Source: an uncultured Porphyromonadaceae bacterium
Lineage (GTDB): Bacteria > Bacteroidota > Bacteroidia > Bacteroidales > Muribaculaceae
Direction of reading: 5' to 3'
Length of the DNA stretch: 64,000 nucleotides
NCBI GenBank assembly: GCA_902491515.1
Contig: CABUIC010000011.1
Location: 1 to 64,000 of the forward strand
Shown here in pieces: positions 19,297-25,957 of the stretch (the stretch's first letter is position 1; each line of letters opens with the position of its first letter). The notes under the pieces were generated by a model. That model did no database searches and was not told the origin of the DNA. It saw only the letters and a list, made by a program, of their open reading frames with translations. The position numbers and the translations under genes are program-made.

Positions 19297-20468
19297 TTTC
19301 CTTCGTAGACGGCGATTAAAGAGTCAACAAACTTGTCGTAGACGAAGTTCTCGGCGGCGCGGCGTTTTCCGGCTTCGCCGAGGCGTGCGCACAGCTCGGG
19401 GGAGTCGATTAGACGGAGCATGGCGTCGGCGAGCGCCGCGGGGTCTTCGGGAGAAACGAGAATGCCGTCCGGGCCTATGACCTCGGGCAGGGCGCCGATT
19501 TCAGAGGCGATTACGGGGATTCCGGCGGCCATGAATTCGAGTGCGGCGAGGCCGAAGGCTTCGGGAGCGCGGGAGGGCACCACTCCGGCGTCGGCGCGGG
19601 CGATTACGGCGGAAATATCGTCGAGGTGTCCGGCCCAGGTGACTTTGCCGTCGAGTTCGGGGGCACGGGTGGTGTGGACTATGGGCATGACCGTGCGGGA
19701 GTCGCCGGTGCCGCAAACGGTGAGGGCGGCTGCTCCCGGGCGCGCGCATTCCACGCGCCGGAAGGCTTCGACGAGGACGTCGAGGCCCTTTTCGGGGGCG
19801 ATTCGTCCGGCGAAGATGAAGCGGAATTTCTCGGACAGCTCGGACTTTTCGGATGCATTTGCTGATACGGTCGGGGCGGACGCGCCATGGCGCGTCCATA
19901 CAACATTGGCGATTGATTCCCGGGATTTTTGGTCCGAATTATTTTTCGGCAGCGGGATGGCATTGCGAATGACGCAGATTCGCGGGTCATTGTTGAGGTC
20001 GGCGGGGGCTGTGGCCATGAAGGCGGCGCGGGCGGCGTCGGAGACGAAGATGAGGGCGTCGAGGTCGCGGTATGTGCCGCGGTCGAGGCGTCCGGTCTTT
20101 GCGGGGCGGACGAGGTGGCGCGTGCAGACCACGCGGAGCCCGCGGCGTCTGTCGGATTTCATGAGCCTGCGGGCGCGGAGAGCGACGAGTGCGTCCTTGA
20201 AATTATGGACGTGGACCACTACGGGCCCTTCGAGGCGGTCGAGAATCCGGCTGAGGACGAGAGGGGAAAGGATGTCGAGGGCGCCGCGGAGGGGGAGGTG
20301 TCCGACGGCAATTCCGGCGTCGGCGAAGGGCTTGTCGACCGCGGGATAGCCATTGCGGGTGATTACGGCAGTGCTGTGACCGCGCTCTTCGAGTGCTTTG
20401 CAGAGGTCGAGGGCGTATTTCTCGCCGCCTCCCCAGCTTTTGTTGGATATGAGATGGATTATGTTCAC
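19293..20468 (-). CDS. glycosyltransferase family 4
   Basis: The 391-residue protein has the GT-B layout: an N-terminal domain beginning MNIIHLISNKSWGGGEKYAL, and a C-terminal GT4 domain with IFAGRIAPEKGLDVLVEAFR near residue 215 and the nucleotide-sugar segment PSRAPEAFGLAALEFMAAGI near 300. It probably adds a sugar to the lipopolysaccharide core or a related glycan. The linker between the domains (about residues 175-213) is unusually long and contains a translated copy of the palindromic intergenic repeat at 19878-19897. The frame stays open, so the protein is probably made. Confidence 0.9.
   Translation of the reverse strand: MNIIHLISNKSWGGGEKYALDLCKALEERGHSTAVITRNGYPAVDKPFADAGIAVGHLPLRGALDILSPLVLSRILDRLEGPVVVHVHNFKDALVALRARRLMKSDRRRGLRVVCTRHLVRPAKTGRLDRGTYRDLDALIFVSDAARAAFMATAPADLNNDPRICVIRNAIPLPKNNSDQKSRESIANVVWTRHGASAPTVSANASEKSELSEKFRFIFAGRIAPEKGLDVLVEAFRRVECARPGAAALTVCGTGDSRTVMPIVHTTRAPELDGKVTWAGHLDDISAVIARADAGVVPSRAPEAFGLAALEFMAAGIPVIASEIGALPEVIGPDGILVSPEDPAALADAMLRLIDSPELCARLGEAGKRRAAENFVYDKFVDSLIAVYEGK
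19831..19897. repeat. intergenic repeat inserted in the GT4 coding sequence
   Basis: Reading on plus, CTCGGACAGCTCGGAC (19830-19845) is followed by a GC-rich stretch and the 20-nt palindrome GGACGCGCCATGGCGCGTCC at 19878-19897. The same order of parts is found between genes at 25761-25835. Here it encodes residues about 191-213 of the glycosyltransferase in the antisense direction and keeps the frame open. Confidence 0.75.
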
Positions 20469-20501
20469 AGTATGGAAAAGGAGGGCCGGGGCGCGCGGGG
20501 C

Positions 20502-21275
20502 TCAGGGCTTGGGCATGGACTTCTTGAGGCGCCGGGCGTCGGCGTAAGCCTTGAGGGTGGCCTTGTACCTTACGGAGGCTATGCACCGTCCTGCCCATCC
20601 GTCGAGGACGGCGCCTTCGCGGAGGTGGCAGGTTATGAAAGCTCCGAGAGCCTTGAGGTGAGGGGTGAAGGTGCCTATTGAGCCTTCCCGGGCGGCGAGG
20701 ACGCGGGCCTTTATGGCGGCGTGGCGGAACTCCTTGTTGCAGAGTTCCTGGAAGTTGTGACAGCGGTAGTGGTGGATGCAGCCGTGGAGGGTGGCGGGGA
20801 CAACGGAATCGCTGTGGCGGACGCGCTCGCCGACGTCGCGGAGGTCCCAGGTGGCGTATCGCTTGTCGAAGAGCCGGACCTCGCGGTGGGGGCCGAAACC
20901 GCTGTGGTAGACGGGTCGTCCGCAGACATAGCTGACGAGCTCGAGGGCATACATGCGGTGGGCGGAGAGGGAACCGTCGGCCTTCAGGGCCATGATGGCG
21001 TCACGGAGGTCCTCGCTGAGGACTTCGTCGGCGTCGATGGAGAGGATGTAGCGGTACGAGGCGAGGCCCATGGCGTATTGGCGCTGAGAGCCGTATCCGG
21101 AGAAAGGCCGCTCGACAATCCGGCAGCCGTAGCGGGTGCAGATTTCGACCGTTGCGTCAGTGGAATTGGAGTCCACGACGACAATCTCGTCGACAACGCC
21201 GATTAGGGCATTGAGGCAGCGCTCGATATTGTGCTGTTCGTTGTGGGTGATGATGGTGGCAGTGATGTTGATCAT
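20502..21275 (-). CDS. glycosyltransferase family 2 (WaaE/KdtX-like)
   Basis: The 257-residue protein starts INITATIITHNEQHNIERCL and has the GT-A motifs VVVDSNSTDATVEICTRYG and the metal-binding YILSIDADEVLSEDL. The middle part (YHSGFGPHREVRLFDKRYA) is typical of the WaaE/KdtX group that transfers sugars to the lipopolysaccharide inner core. It is the first gene of the cluster with the GT4 and the WaaP-like kinase, 33 bases before the GT4. Confidence 0.88.
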   Translation of the reverse strand: MINITATIITHNEQHNIERCLNALIGVVDEIVVVDSNSTDATVEICTRYGCRIVERPFSGYGSQRQYAMGLASYRYILSIDADEVLSEDLRDAIMALKADGSLSAHRMYALELVSYVCGRPVYHSGFGPHREVRLFDKRYATWDLRDVGERVRHSDSVVPATLHGCIHHYRCHNFQELCNKEFRHAAIKARVLAAREGSIGTFTPHLKALGAFITCHLREGAVLDGWAGRCIASVRYKATLKAYADARRLKKSMPKP

Positions 21276-21296
21276 AAGGCATCCGGTTCAACGCCA

Positions 21297-21328
21297 CAAA
21301 ATTAGTGAAAAAATCGGAGAATAGCAAG
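21297..21328 (-). promoter_or_regulatory. promoter of the envelope-sugar cluster
   Basis: On the minus strand CTTG (21325-21328), a 20-nt spacer and TAATTTTG (21297-21304) match the consensus, 22 bases before the GT2 start codon. No internal promoter is evident down to the TPR genes. Confidence 0.6.
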
Positions 21329-21371
21329 CAAGGCGGAGCGCTGAAGCTCCATCCGGCGGATCGGACGAGGC

Positions 21372-21490
21372 TTATATCTGCGCGATGAAGTCGCGGAGGT
21401 TTGTTGTCGGGGGATTGCGAGCTTGGCGCGGAGGCGCTGTCGGGTTTTCTTGACAGAGTCGGTCTCGATTGAGAGGAGTCGGGCGATATA
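21372..21490 (-). pseudogene. C-terminal remnant of an HTH transcriptional regulator
   Basis: On the minus strand the bases encode IARLLSIETDSVKKTRQRLR and AKLAIP, a LuxR-type helix-turn-helix as seen at the end of Bacteroidota TPR-HTH regulators. The ending LRDFIAQI with its TAA at 21372-21374 lies one frame over. Adding a single C to the C5 tract (G5 at 21409-21413 on plus) restores one frame, KLAIPPTTNLRDFIAQI. Nothing of the N-terminal part is left upstream. It is next to the fimbrillin remnant. Confidence 0.65.
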
Positions 21491-21548
21491 AGATTTATAA
21501 GACGAATAAGACATATATCAACCACACTATTAACCAATCTTTTAAACA

Positions 21549-22230
21549 ATGAAAAAAGCAATTCTGCCCGCACTTGCGGGTGCCATGCTCTTCCTCGGAG
21601 CATGCTCGAGCGAGGAGCCGGTGAAGCCGGAAGCCTCTCTCCAGAAGGGAGAACCGACCTGCACGGCCTTCTCCATCAAGATGAACACGCCCTCGGCGCG
21701 CGCCGTCGAGGACGACGACAATGCCGATGCTGTCGAGCAGTCAATCTCCGACATCAACATCTACATCTTCTCGGGTGGCGTTCTCGAGGTAATGTCCAAG
21801 CCTGAAATCAACGACTACGTGACCGTTCCCGTGGCCGTTTCCACGGGCAAGAAGGTGATCTACGCCGTTGCCACGGACCTTCTCGACGGCGACAACGCCA
21901 TCGAGTTCACCGAGGAGTCGACCCTTCTGACCACCTTCGAGAGCACCTCGCCTCCGACGCCGAGTACAACATGATCTACTTCGCCAGCGAGACCGACGCC
22001 AAGAAGTACATCACCGACAACAAGCTCGGGAGCGACTACAAGGCATACAAGTACGACAAGGGTCAGGCTTACTACCGCGTGAACCTGATGAACGACCCTG
22101 AGAGCGAGGACCTCTCGCTGAAGTACCGCGTGGTGCGCAACAACTACTACCGCGTGAACATCACGGCCATCAAGGCCCTGGGCGCTCCGACGGGCACGGG
22201 CGTGGTGCCGACCGACCCCGAGAATGCCGG
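21549..22230 (+). pseudogene. FimA/Mfa-type fimbrillin remnant
   Basis: The first part (21549-21974) encodes a lipoprotein signal (LFLGACSSEEP, cysteine 19) and an N-terminal fimbrillin domain with SISDINIYIFSGG and TGKKVIYAVATDLL. It ends at a premature stop. The C-terminal fimbrillin pattern resumes in another frame from about 21935 (SDAEYNMIYFASETDAKKYI, then QAYYRVNLMND and VVRNNYYRVNITAIKALG). Family members usually have about 150-200 more residues between these parts, so a deletion with frameshift is likely. The natural C-terminus after VPTDPEN is also missing, because the frame runs into the hairpin at 22220. Confidence 0.8.
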
Positions 22231-22255
22231 ACCGCGAGGTTCGGCATTCTCTTTC
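22220..22255 (+). terminator. terminator hairpin after the fimbrillin remnant
   Basis: GAGAATGCCG (22220-22229) and CGGCATTCTC (22242-22251) pair perfectly, with three further pairs and a G-T pair inside, closed by a GCGA tetraloop. TTTCTCCC follows. The fold is strong although the T run is short. Confidence 0.7.
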
Positions 22256-22621
22256 TCCCACCCGCGGTGGGGTGGGGGAGGGGAGGCGCCCCGGAGGGCA
22301 TTCGGACCCGTCCGACCCGTCCGACCCATCCGACCCATCGGACCCTGCTCTCGGACGGCTCGGACAGCTCGGACGGGCTTTGCTGACGCAAAGCATTTTT
22401 GCTTGGGCGGGGCCACGGCGCGCCGCGTCGGTTTTTGCGGGGCTGAGGTTGGAAAATTTCGGGGAGGGGGAAGAGGTGGAGGTAAATTCGCGATTCTCGC
22501 GGGGGTTCGTTGCGTATTAAGAGTCTATAATATAGCTTCTTAATACGTCGGACGCAGGGAGCTGGGAGCGGGGCAAAAAAATTTTTCGGAGCGGGGTGTG
22601 GGCTTATTTCAAAAATTTTTG
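22256..22621. other. intergenic region with repeat copy and hairpin
   Basis: No gene is seen. The region holds the 9-nt-unit inverted array (22301-22376), a degenerate copy of the GC-rich palindromic part after it (about 22377-22445), and an AT-rich 10-bp hairpin with arms CGTATTAAGA (22513-22522) and TCTTAATACG (22538-22547). Confidence 0.6.
22301..22376. repeat. inverted arrays of 9-nt units, copy A
   Basis: Four units of the form CCCRTCSGA are followed, after a short gap, by three units of the form CTCGGACRG. The second set is close to the reverse complement of the first, so the whole can fold as one long hairpin. Related copies lie at 25722-25780 and 25876-25940. Confidence 0.75.
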
Positions 22622-22629
22622 TACTTTTG
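22622..22629 (+). promoter_or_regulatory. -7 element for ybeY-mnmG
   Basis: TACTTTTG matches TAnnTTTG and lies 17 bases before the ybeY ATG. The upstream element is weak (TGTG at 22597-22600). Confidence 0.45.
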
Positions 22630-22646
22630 TGCTCAAGCATTTAAAG

Positions 22647-23081
22647 ATGAACAGAGTTATCGAATGGACTTGCTCGGGAGTTGAGCTTCCGGGCCTTGAC
22701 TATGCCCGGCTCGAGCAATGGATTGCACGGGTCGCGGAGTCGCACAAGCGGATTGTCGGTGAACTTGCCTACATCTTCTGCGACGACGAGAAAATTCTCG
22801 AGGTGAACCGTCGGTTCCTGAATCACGACTACTATACGGACATTATCAGCTTCGACGACAGCTGCGGCCGGATTATCCGCGGGGATATGTTCATATCGCT
22901 CGACACGGTGCGGTCGAATGCCGAGGAGCTCGGCGAACCCTATGAGCGGGAGCTGCTGCGTGTGATTATCCACGGTGTGCTCCACTACTGCGGCATCAAC
23001 GACAAGGGCCCGGGCGAGCGCGAGATAATGGAAGAGAACGAGAACCGCGCGTTAGAGATGTACGAGAGCGATGAATTTTGA
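22647..23081 (+). CDS. ybeY: endoribonuclease YbeY
   Basis: YbeY is a metal-dependent RNase that acts in 16S rRNA 3'-end maturation and ribosome quality control. The 144-residue protein (start at the ATG 22647, MNRVIEWTCSG) has the family core FLNHDYYTDIISFDDS and the metal motif IIHGVLHYCGINDKGPGE. The first two histidines are conserved, but the third ligand position holds Asp in place of His. I recall the same change in other Bacteroidota YbeY proteins. The stop overlaps mnmG by 11 bases. Confidence 0.93.
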   Translation: MNRVIEWTCSGVELPGLDYARLEQWIARVAESHKRIVGELAYIFCDDEKILEVNRRFLNHDYYTDIISFDDSCGRIIRGDMFISLDTVRSNAEELGEPYERELLRVIIHGVLHYCGINDKGPGEREIMEENENRALEMYESDEF

Positions 23082-24951
23082 TTTCGATATAATAGTAGTA
23101 GGCGCAGGGCATGCGGGCTGCGAGGCCGCGCACGCCTCGGCGCGTTTAGGGGCGCGTACGCTGCTCGTGACGATGGACCTGAATAAGATAGCCCAGATGA
23201 GCTGCAACCCGGCCATAGGGGGCATTGCAAAGGGCCAGATTGTGCGCGAAATCGACGCGCTCGGCGGGATGACGGGCATCGTGACGGACCGTACAGCGAT
23301 ACAGTTCAGGATGCTGAACCGCTCGAAGGGACCGGCGATGTGGAGTCCGCGCGCGCAGAGCGACAGGATGAAGTTCTCGTCTCTCTGGCGCGAAACGCTT
23401 GAAAACACTCCGGGGCTTTCGATGTGGCAGGGGAATGTGTGCCGCCTGCTCTTCGATGATGAGGGACGCATTTCGGGCGTCGGGACGACCGAGGGCGCGG
23501 AATTCCGCGCGAAGGCCGTTGTTCTTACCAACGGCACCTTCCTGAACGGGCTGATGCACATCGGGCGCGTGAAGATGGAGGGTGGGCGAATTTCCGAGCC
23601 GGCCTCGCACGGGCTGACCGAACAGCTCAGGGAGCTGGGCTTCCGCACGGACCGGATGAAGACCGGGACGCCGATGCGCCTTGACGGCCGGACGATAGAT
23701 TTCAGTCTTGCCACGCGGCAGGAGGGCGAGGATGATTTCCATCATTTCTCCTTCCTTCCGGAGGTTCGGAGGACGTTGCGGCAACGGGCGTGCCATATAG
23801 TCTACACCAACGCGGAGACCTGCGCGATACTGCGCGAGGGTCTGCCGGACTCGCCGCTCTACAACGGACAGATCCAGAGCATAGGGCCGCGCTATTGCCC
23901 CTCGATAGAGACGAAAATCGTGACCTTCGCGGACAAGACGGAGCACCAGCTCTTCCTCGAGCCTGAGGGAGAGACGACTACGGAATACTACGTGAACGGC
24001 TTCTCCTCGTCGATGCCGATGGGGATTCAGATAGCGGCCGTCTCGACGGTTCCGGCGCTGAGGAACGCGCAGCTCCTACGCGCGGGATACGCGATAGAAT
24101 ACGATTTCTTCGACCCGACGCAACTGAAGCACACGCTGGAGACGAAACTCGTGGAGAACCTCTTTTTCGCGGGCCAGATCAACGGCACCACGGGCTACGA
24201 GGAGGCGGCGGGGCAGGGCCTCGTTGCAGGCGTGAACGCGGCGGCGAAGGTGCTCGGACGTCCGGCCTTCACCCTCGGCAGGGACGAGGCGTATATCGGA
24301 GTGCTGATCGACGACCTCGTGACCAAGGGCGTCGACGAGCCTTACCGGATGTTCACCTCGCGGGCCGAATACCGCATCCTGCTGAGGCAGGACGACGCCG
24401 ACATGCGCCTTACGCCGAAGGGCTATGAGGCTGGCCTGGCGACGGAGGAACGGTACAGGCTGATGGAAGAGAAACGACGCCTCAGGGACGCAATCATCGA
24501 CCTCTCACGGGAGCTTACAGTGCGTCCGGCTGAAGTGAATGCTCTGCTCGAAGAGGCCGACTCCTCGCCCCTGACGCAGGGCGTGAAACTCTGCTCGTTG
24601 ATTCAGCGCCCGCAGCTCACTCTGGCGCAACTCGCGGAGGTAATTCCGGCCCTCGGCGAACTCATCCGCAGTCTTCCCGACAACCGAAGGGAAGAAATCA
24701 TCGAGGCGGCTGAGGTGCTGATAAAATACGAAGGCTACATCGCGCGCGAACAGCTCATCGCGGACAAACTGCGGCGGCTTGAGGACGTGGCGATACCGGC
24801 CGATACGGACTTCGAGGCGTTGAAGAATATCAGCACCGAGGGACGCCAGAAACTGACGCGGATACGGCCCGCGACGATAGGCCAGGCGTCGAGGATACCG
24901 GGCATCTCGCCGAGCGACGTAAATATTCTGCTTGTGCTGATGGGAAGGTGA
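23071..24951 (+). CDS. mnmG: tRNA uridine-5-carboxymethylaminomethyl modification enzyme MnmG
   Basis: MnmG (GidA) works with MnmE to modify U34 of certain tRNAs, using FAD. The 626-residue protein has the FAD-binding start DIIVVGAGHAGCEAAHASAR, then MSCNPAIGGIAKGQIVREID, NGTFLNGLMHIGR and the second family signature ATTGYEEAAGQG-like block, here GTTGYEEAAGQGLVAGVNA. The C-terminal helical domain ends ISPSDVNILLVLMGR. Eight bases after its stop codon lies a ParB-type parS site. Confidence 0.98.
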   Translation: MNFDFDIIVVGAGHAGCEAAHASARLGARTLLVTMDLNKIAQMSCNPAIGGIAKGQIVREIDALGGMTGIVTDRTAIQFRMLNRSKGPAMWSPRAQSDRMKFSSLWRETLENTPGLSMWQGNVCRLLFDDEGRISGVGTTEGAEFRAKAVVLTNGTFLNGLMHIGRVKMEGGRISEPASHGLTEQLRELGFRTDRMKTGTPMRLDGRTIDFSLATRQEGEDDFHHFSFLPEVRRTLRQRACHIVYTNAETCAILREGLPDSPLYNGQIQSIGPRYCPSIETKIVTFADKTEHQLFLEPEGETTTEYYVNGFSSSMPMGIQIAAVSTVPALRNAQLLRAGYAIEYDFFDPTQLKHTLETKLVENLFFAGQINGTTGYEEAAGQGLVAGVNAAAKVLGRPAFTLGRDEAYIGVLIDDLVTKGVDEPYRMFTSRAEYRILLRQDDADMRLTPKGYEAGLATEERYRLMEEKRRLRDAIIDLSRELTVRPAEVNALLEEADSSPLTQGVKLCSLIQRPQLTLAQLAEVIPALGELIRSLPDNRREEIIEAAEVLIKYEGYIAREQLIADKLRRLEDVAIPADTDFEALKNISTEGRQKLTRIRPATIGQASRIPGISPSDVNILLVLMGR

Positions 24952-24958
24952 CGGAAGT

Positions 24959-24974
24959 TGTTCCACGTGAAACA
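24959..24974. other. parS: parS-like ParB binding site
   Basis: TGTTCCACGTGAAACA matches all specified positions of the bacterial parS consensus TGTTNCACGTGAAACA. It lies in the short gap between mnmG and apt. Such sites bind ParB and usually cluster around the replication origin. An open frame over the site would begin MFHVKQ, a common artefact of parS sequences. Confidence 0.85.
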
Positions 24975-25014
24975 ATCGGAATGCAAAAAATATAAATTCA
25001 ACAAATTACATAAA

Positions 25015-25545
25015 ATGGGAAACCCAATGGAATACATCAAATCAAAAATCCGCGACGTGCAGGACTTCCCTTCGAAGGGTATACTTTTCAAGGACCTGAC
25101 AACGGCGTTCAAAGACCCTCGGGCGCTTCACATCATCGGCTGGGACCTCTCGCAGCTCTATCGCGACAAGGGTGTGACGAAGGTTGTAGGCATCGAGTCG
25201 CGCGGCTTCATCGGCGGTTCGATTCTGGCGTTTGAGCTCGGTGCGGGCTTCGTGCCGGCGCGCAAACCGGGAAAGCTCCCCGCGGACACCATCAGAATGG
25301 AGTACGCGAAGGAGTACGGCACGGACGTGATAGAGATGCACCGCGACGCGATAGGCCCGGATGACGTGGTGGTTCTGCACGACGATGTTCTGGCTACGGG
25401 CGGCACGATGGCCGCGGCGTACAAGCTTGTGAAGAGCATGAATCCGAAGAAAATCTACATCAACTTCATCATCGAGCTGACGGCATTAGATGGTCGGAAG
25501 GCGCTGCCGGAGGATTGCGAGGTTACGTCGCTGATCAAGTACTGA
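25015..25545 (+). CDS. apt: adenine phosphoribosyltransferase
   Basis: Apt makes AMP from adenine and PRPP in purine salvage. The protein shows YIKSKIRDVQDFPSKGILFK at the N-terminus, VGIESRGFIGGSILAFELG, and the PRPP motif VVVLHDDVLATGGTMAAAYK near residue 125. Starts at 25015 (MGNPMEY) or 25027 (MEYIKSK) are both possible; a longer open frame from 24958 runs through the parS site and is unlikely. The length is about 176 residues, normal for the family. The stop codon lies inside a strong hairpin. Confidence 0.95.
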   Translation: MGNPMEYIKSKIRDVQDFPSKGILFKDLTTAFKDPRALHIIGWDLSQLYRDKGVTKVVGIESRGFIGGSILAFELGAGFVPARKPGKLPADTIRMEYAKEYGTDVIEMHRDAIGPDDVVVLHDDVLATGGTMAAAYKLVKSMNPKKIYINFIIELTALDGRKALPEDCEVTSLIKY

Positions 25546-25568
25546 GGGGCATCTGCCCCTCGGTACTT
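25537..25568 (+). terminator. hairpin overlapping the apt stop codon
   Basis: AAGTACTGAGGGGCA (25537-25551) pairs with TGCCCCTCGGTACTT (25554-25568) through 15 positions with one G-U pair and a two-base loop. The TGA stop of apt is inside the stem. Only a weak T run follows. Confidence 0.6.
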
Positions 25569-25721
25569 GAGAATTTAGAGTCGAGAGTTGAAGGGCAAAT
25601 CATCGAATTGTAGGGACGCACGGCCCGTGCTTCCTAAAGACCCGCTAACACCCCCGCACGCAATTCCATCGTCAAATTATCGCGTCCCTACCGGCGTTTG
25701 AGGGGGCCTGACGGCGGGGAT

Positions 25722-25780
25722 TTCGGACCCGTCGGACCCATCCGACCAATCGGACCCCGCGCTCGGACGGCTCGGACGGG
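25722..25780. repeat. inverted arrays of 9-nt units, copy B
   Basis: The order is the same as in copy A: units based on GGACCCGTC/GGACCCATC, a short gap, then CTCGGACGGCTCGGACGGG. It is followed by a T-rich stretch and the 20-nt palindrome at 25816. Confidence 0.75.
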
Positions 25781-25815
25781 CTTTGGTGGGGGAAAGAATT
25801 TTTGCTTTGGCGGGC

Positions 25816-25835
25816 GGACGCGCCATGGCGCGTCC
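25816..25835. repeat. palindromic repeat, copy 3
   Basis: GGACGCGCCATGGCGCGTCC is a perfect 20-nt palindrome, identical to the copy inside the GT4 gene at 19878-19897 and nearly the same as the one at 13004-13024. Confidence 0.85.
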
Positions 25836-25875
25836 CTACCGGCGTTTGAAGGGGGGGGGCTCGGCGGGCGGTGCA

Positions 25876-25948
25876 TTCGGACCCGTCGGACCAATCTGAC
25901 CCATCGGACCCCGCACACTGACGGCTCGGACTGCTCGGACTTTTTTTT
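25876..25948. repeat. inverted arrays of 9-nt units, copy C, ending in T8
   Basis: Units TCGGACCCG, TCGGACCAA, TCTGACCCA and TCGGACCCC are followed by the opposing CTGACGGCTCGGACTGCTCGGAC and by TTTTTTTT at 25941-25948. The hairpin with its T run looks like a terminator, and it ends ten bases before the uvrC start. Confidence 0.7.
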
Positions 25949-25955
25949 ATTTTTG
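25948..25955 (+). promoter_or_regulatory. possible -7 element just before uvrC
   Basis: TATTTTTG matches TAnnTTTG but ends only two bases before the uvrC ATG at 25958, so transcription would start at or beside the start codon. No good TTTG lies upstream, and the T run of the repeat makes a chance match possible. Confidence 0.3.
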
Positions 25956-25957
25956 TT

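Larger units (their letters stand above)
25569..25957. other. repeat-rich intergenic region before uvrC
   Basis: No gene is seen. The region contains an imperfect palindrome (about 25613-25634), two head-to-tail copies of a unit of about 150 bases (starting near 25683 and 25831) with the order GCGTCCCTACCGGCGTTTGA, G-rich run, 9-nt-unit hairpin, and the palindrome GGACGCGCCATGGCGCGTCC between them. The second copy ends in eight T residues directly before uvrC. Confidence 0.7.

Noticed and set aside
22231..22543. Coding continuation of the fimbrillin frame
   Set aside because: The frame crosses a terminator hairpin and the 9-nt repeat; the peptide is low-complexity Arg/Pro/Gly sequence.
24958..25014. 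Apt starting at MFHVKQ
   Set aside because: These codons lie over the parS site; the Apt family start is at 25015 or 25027.
22301..25948. CRISPR array
   Set aside because: The repeats are inverted 9-nt units without unique spacers of constant length, and no cas gene is nearby.
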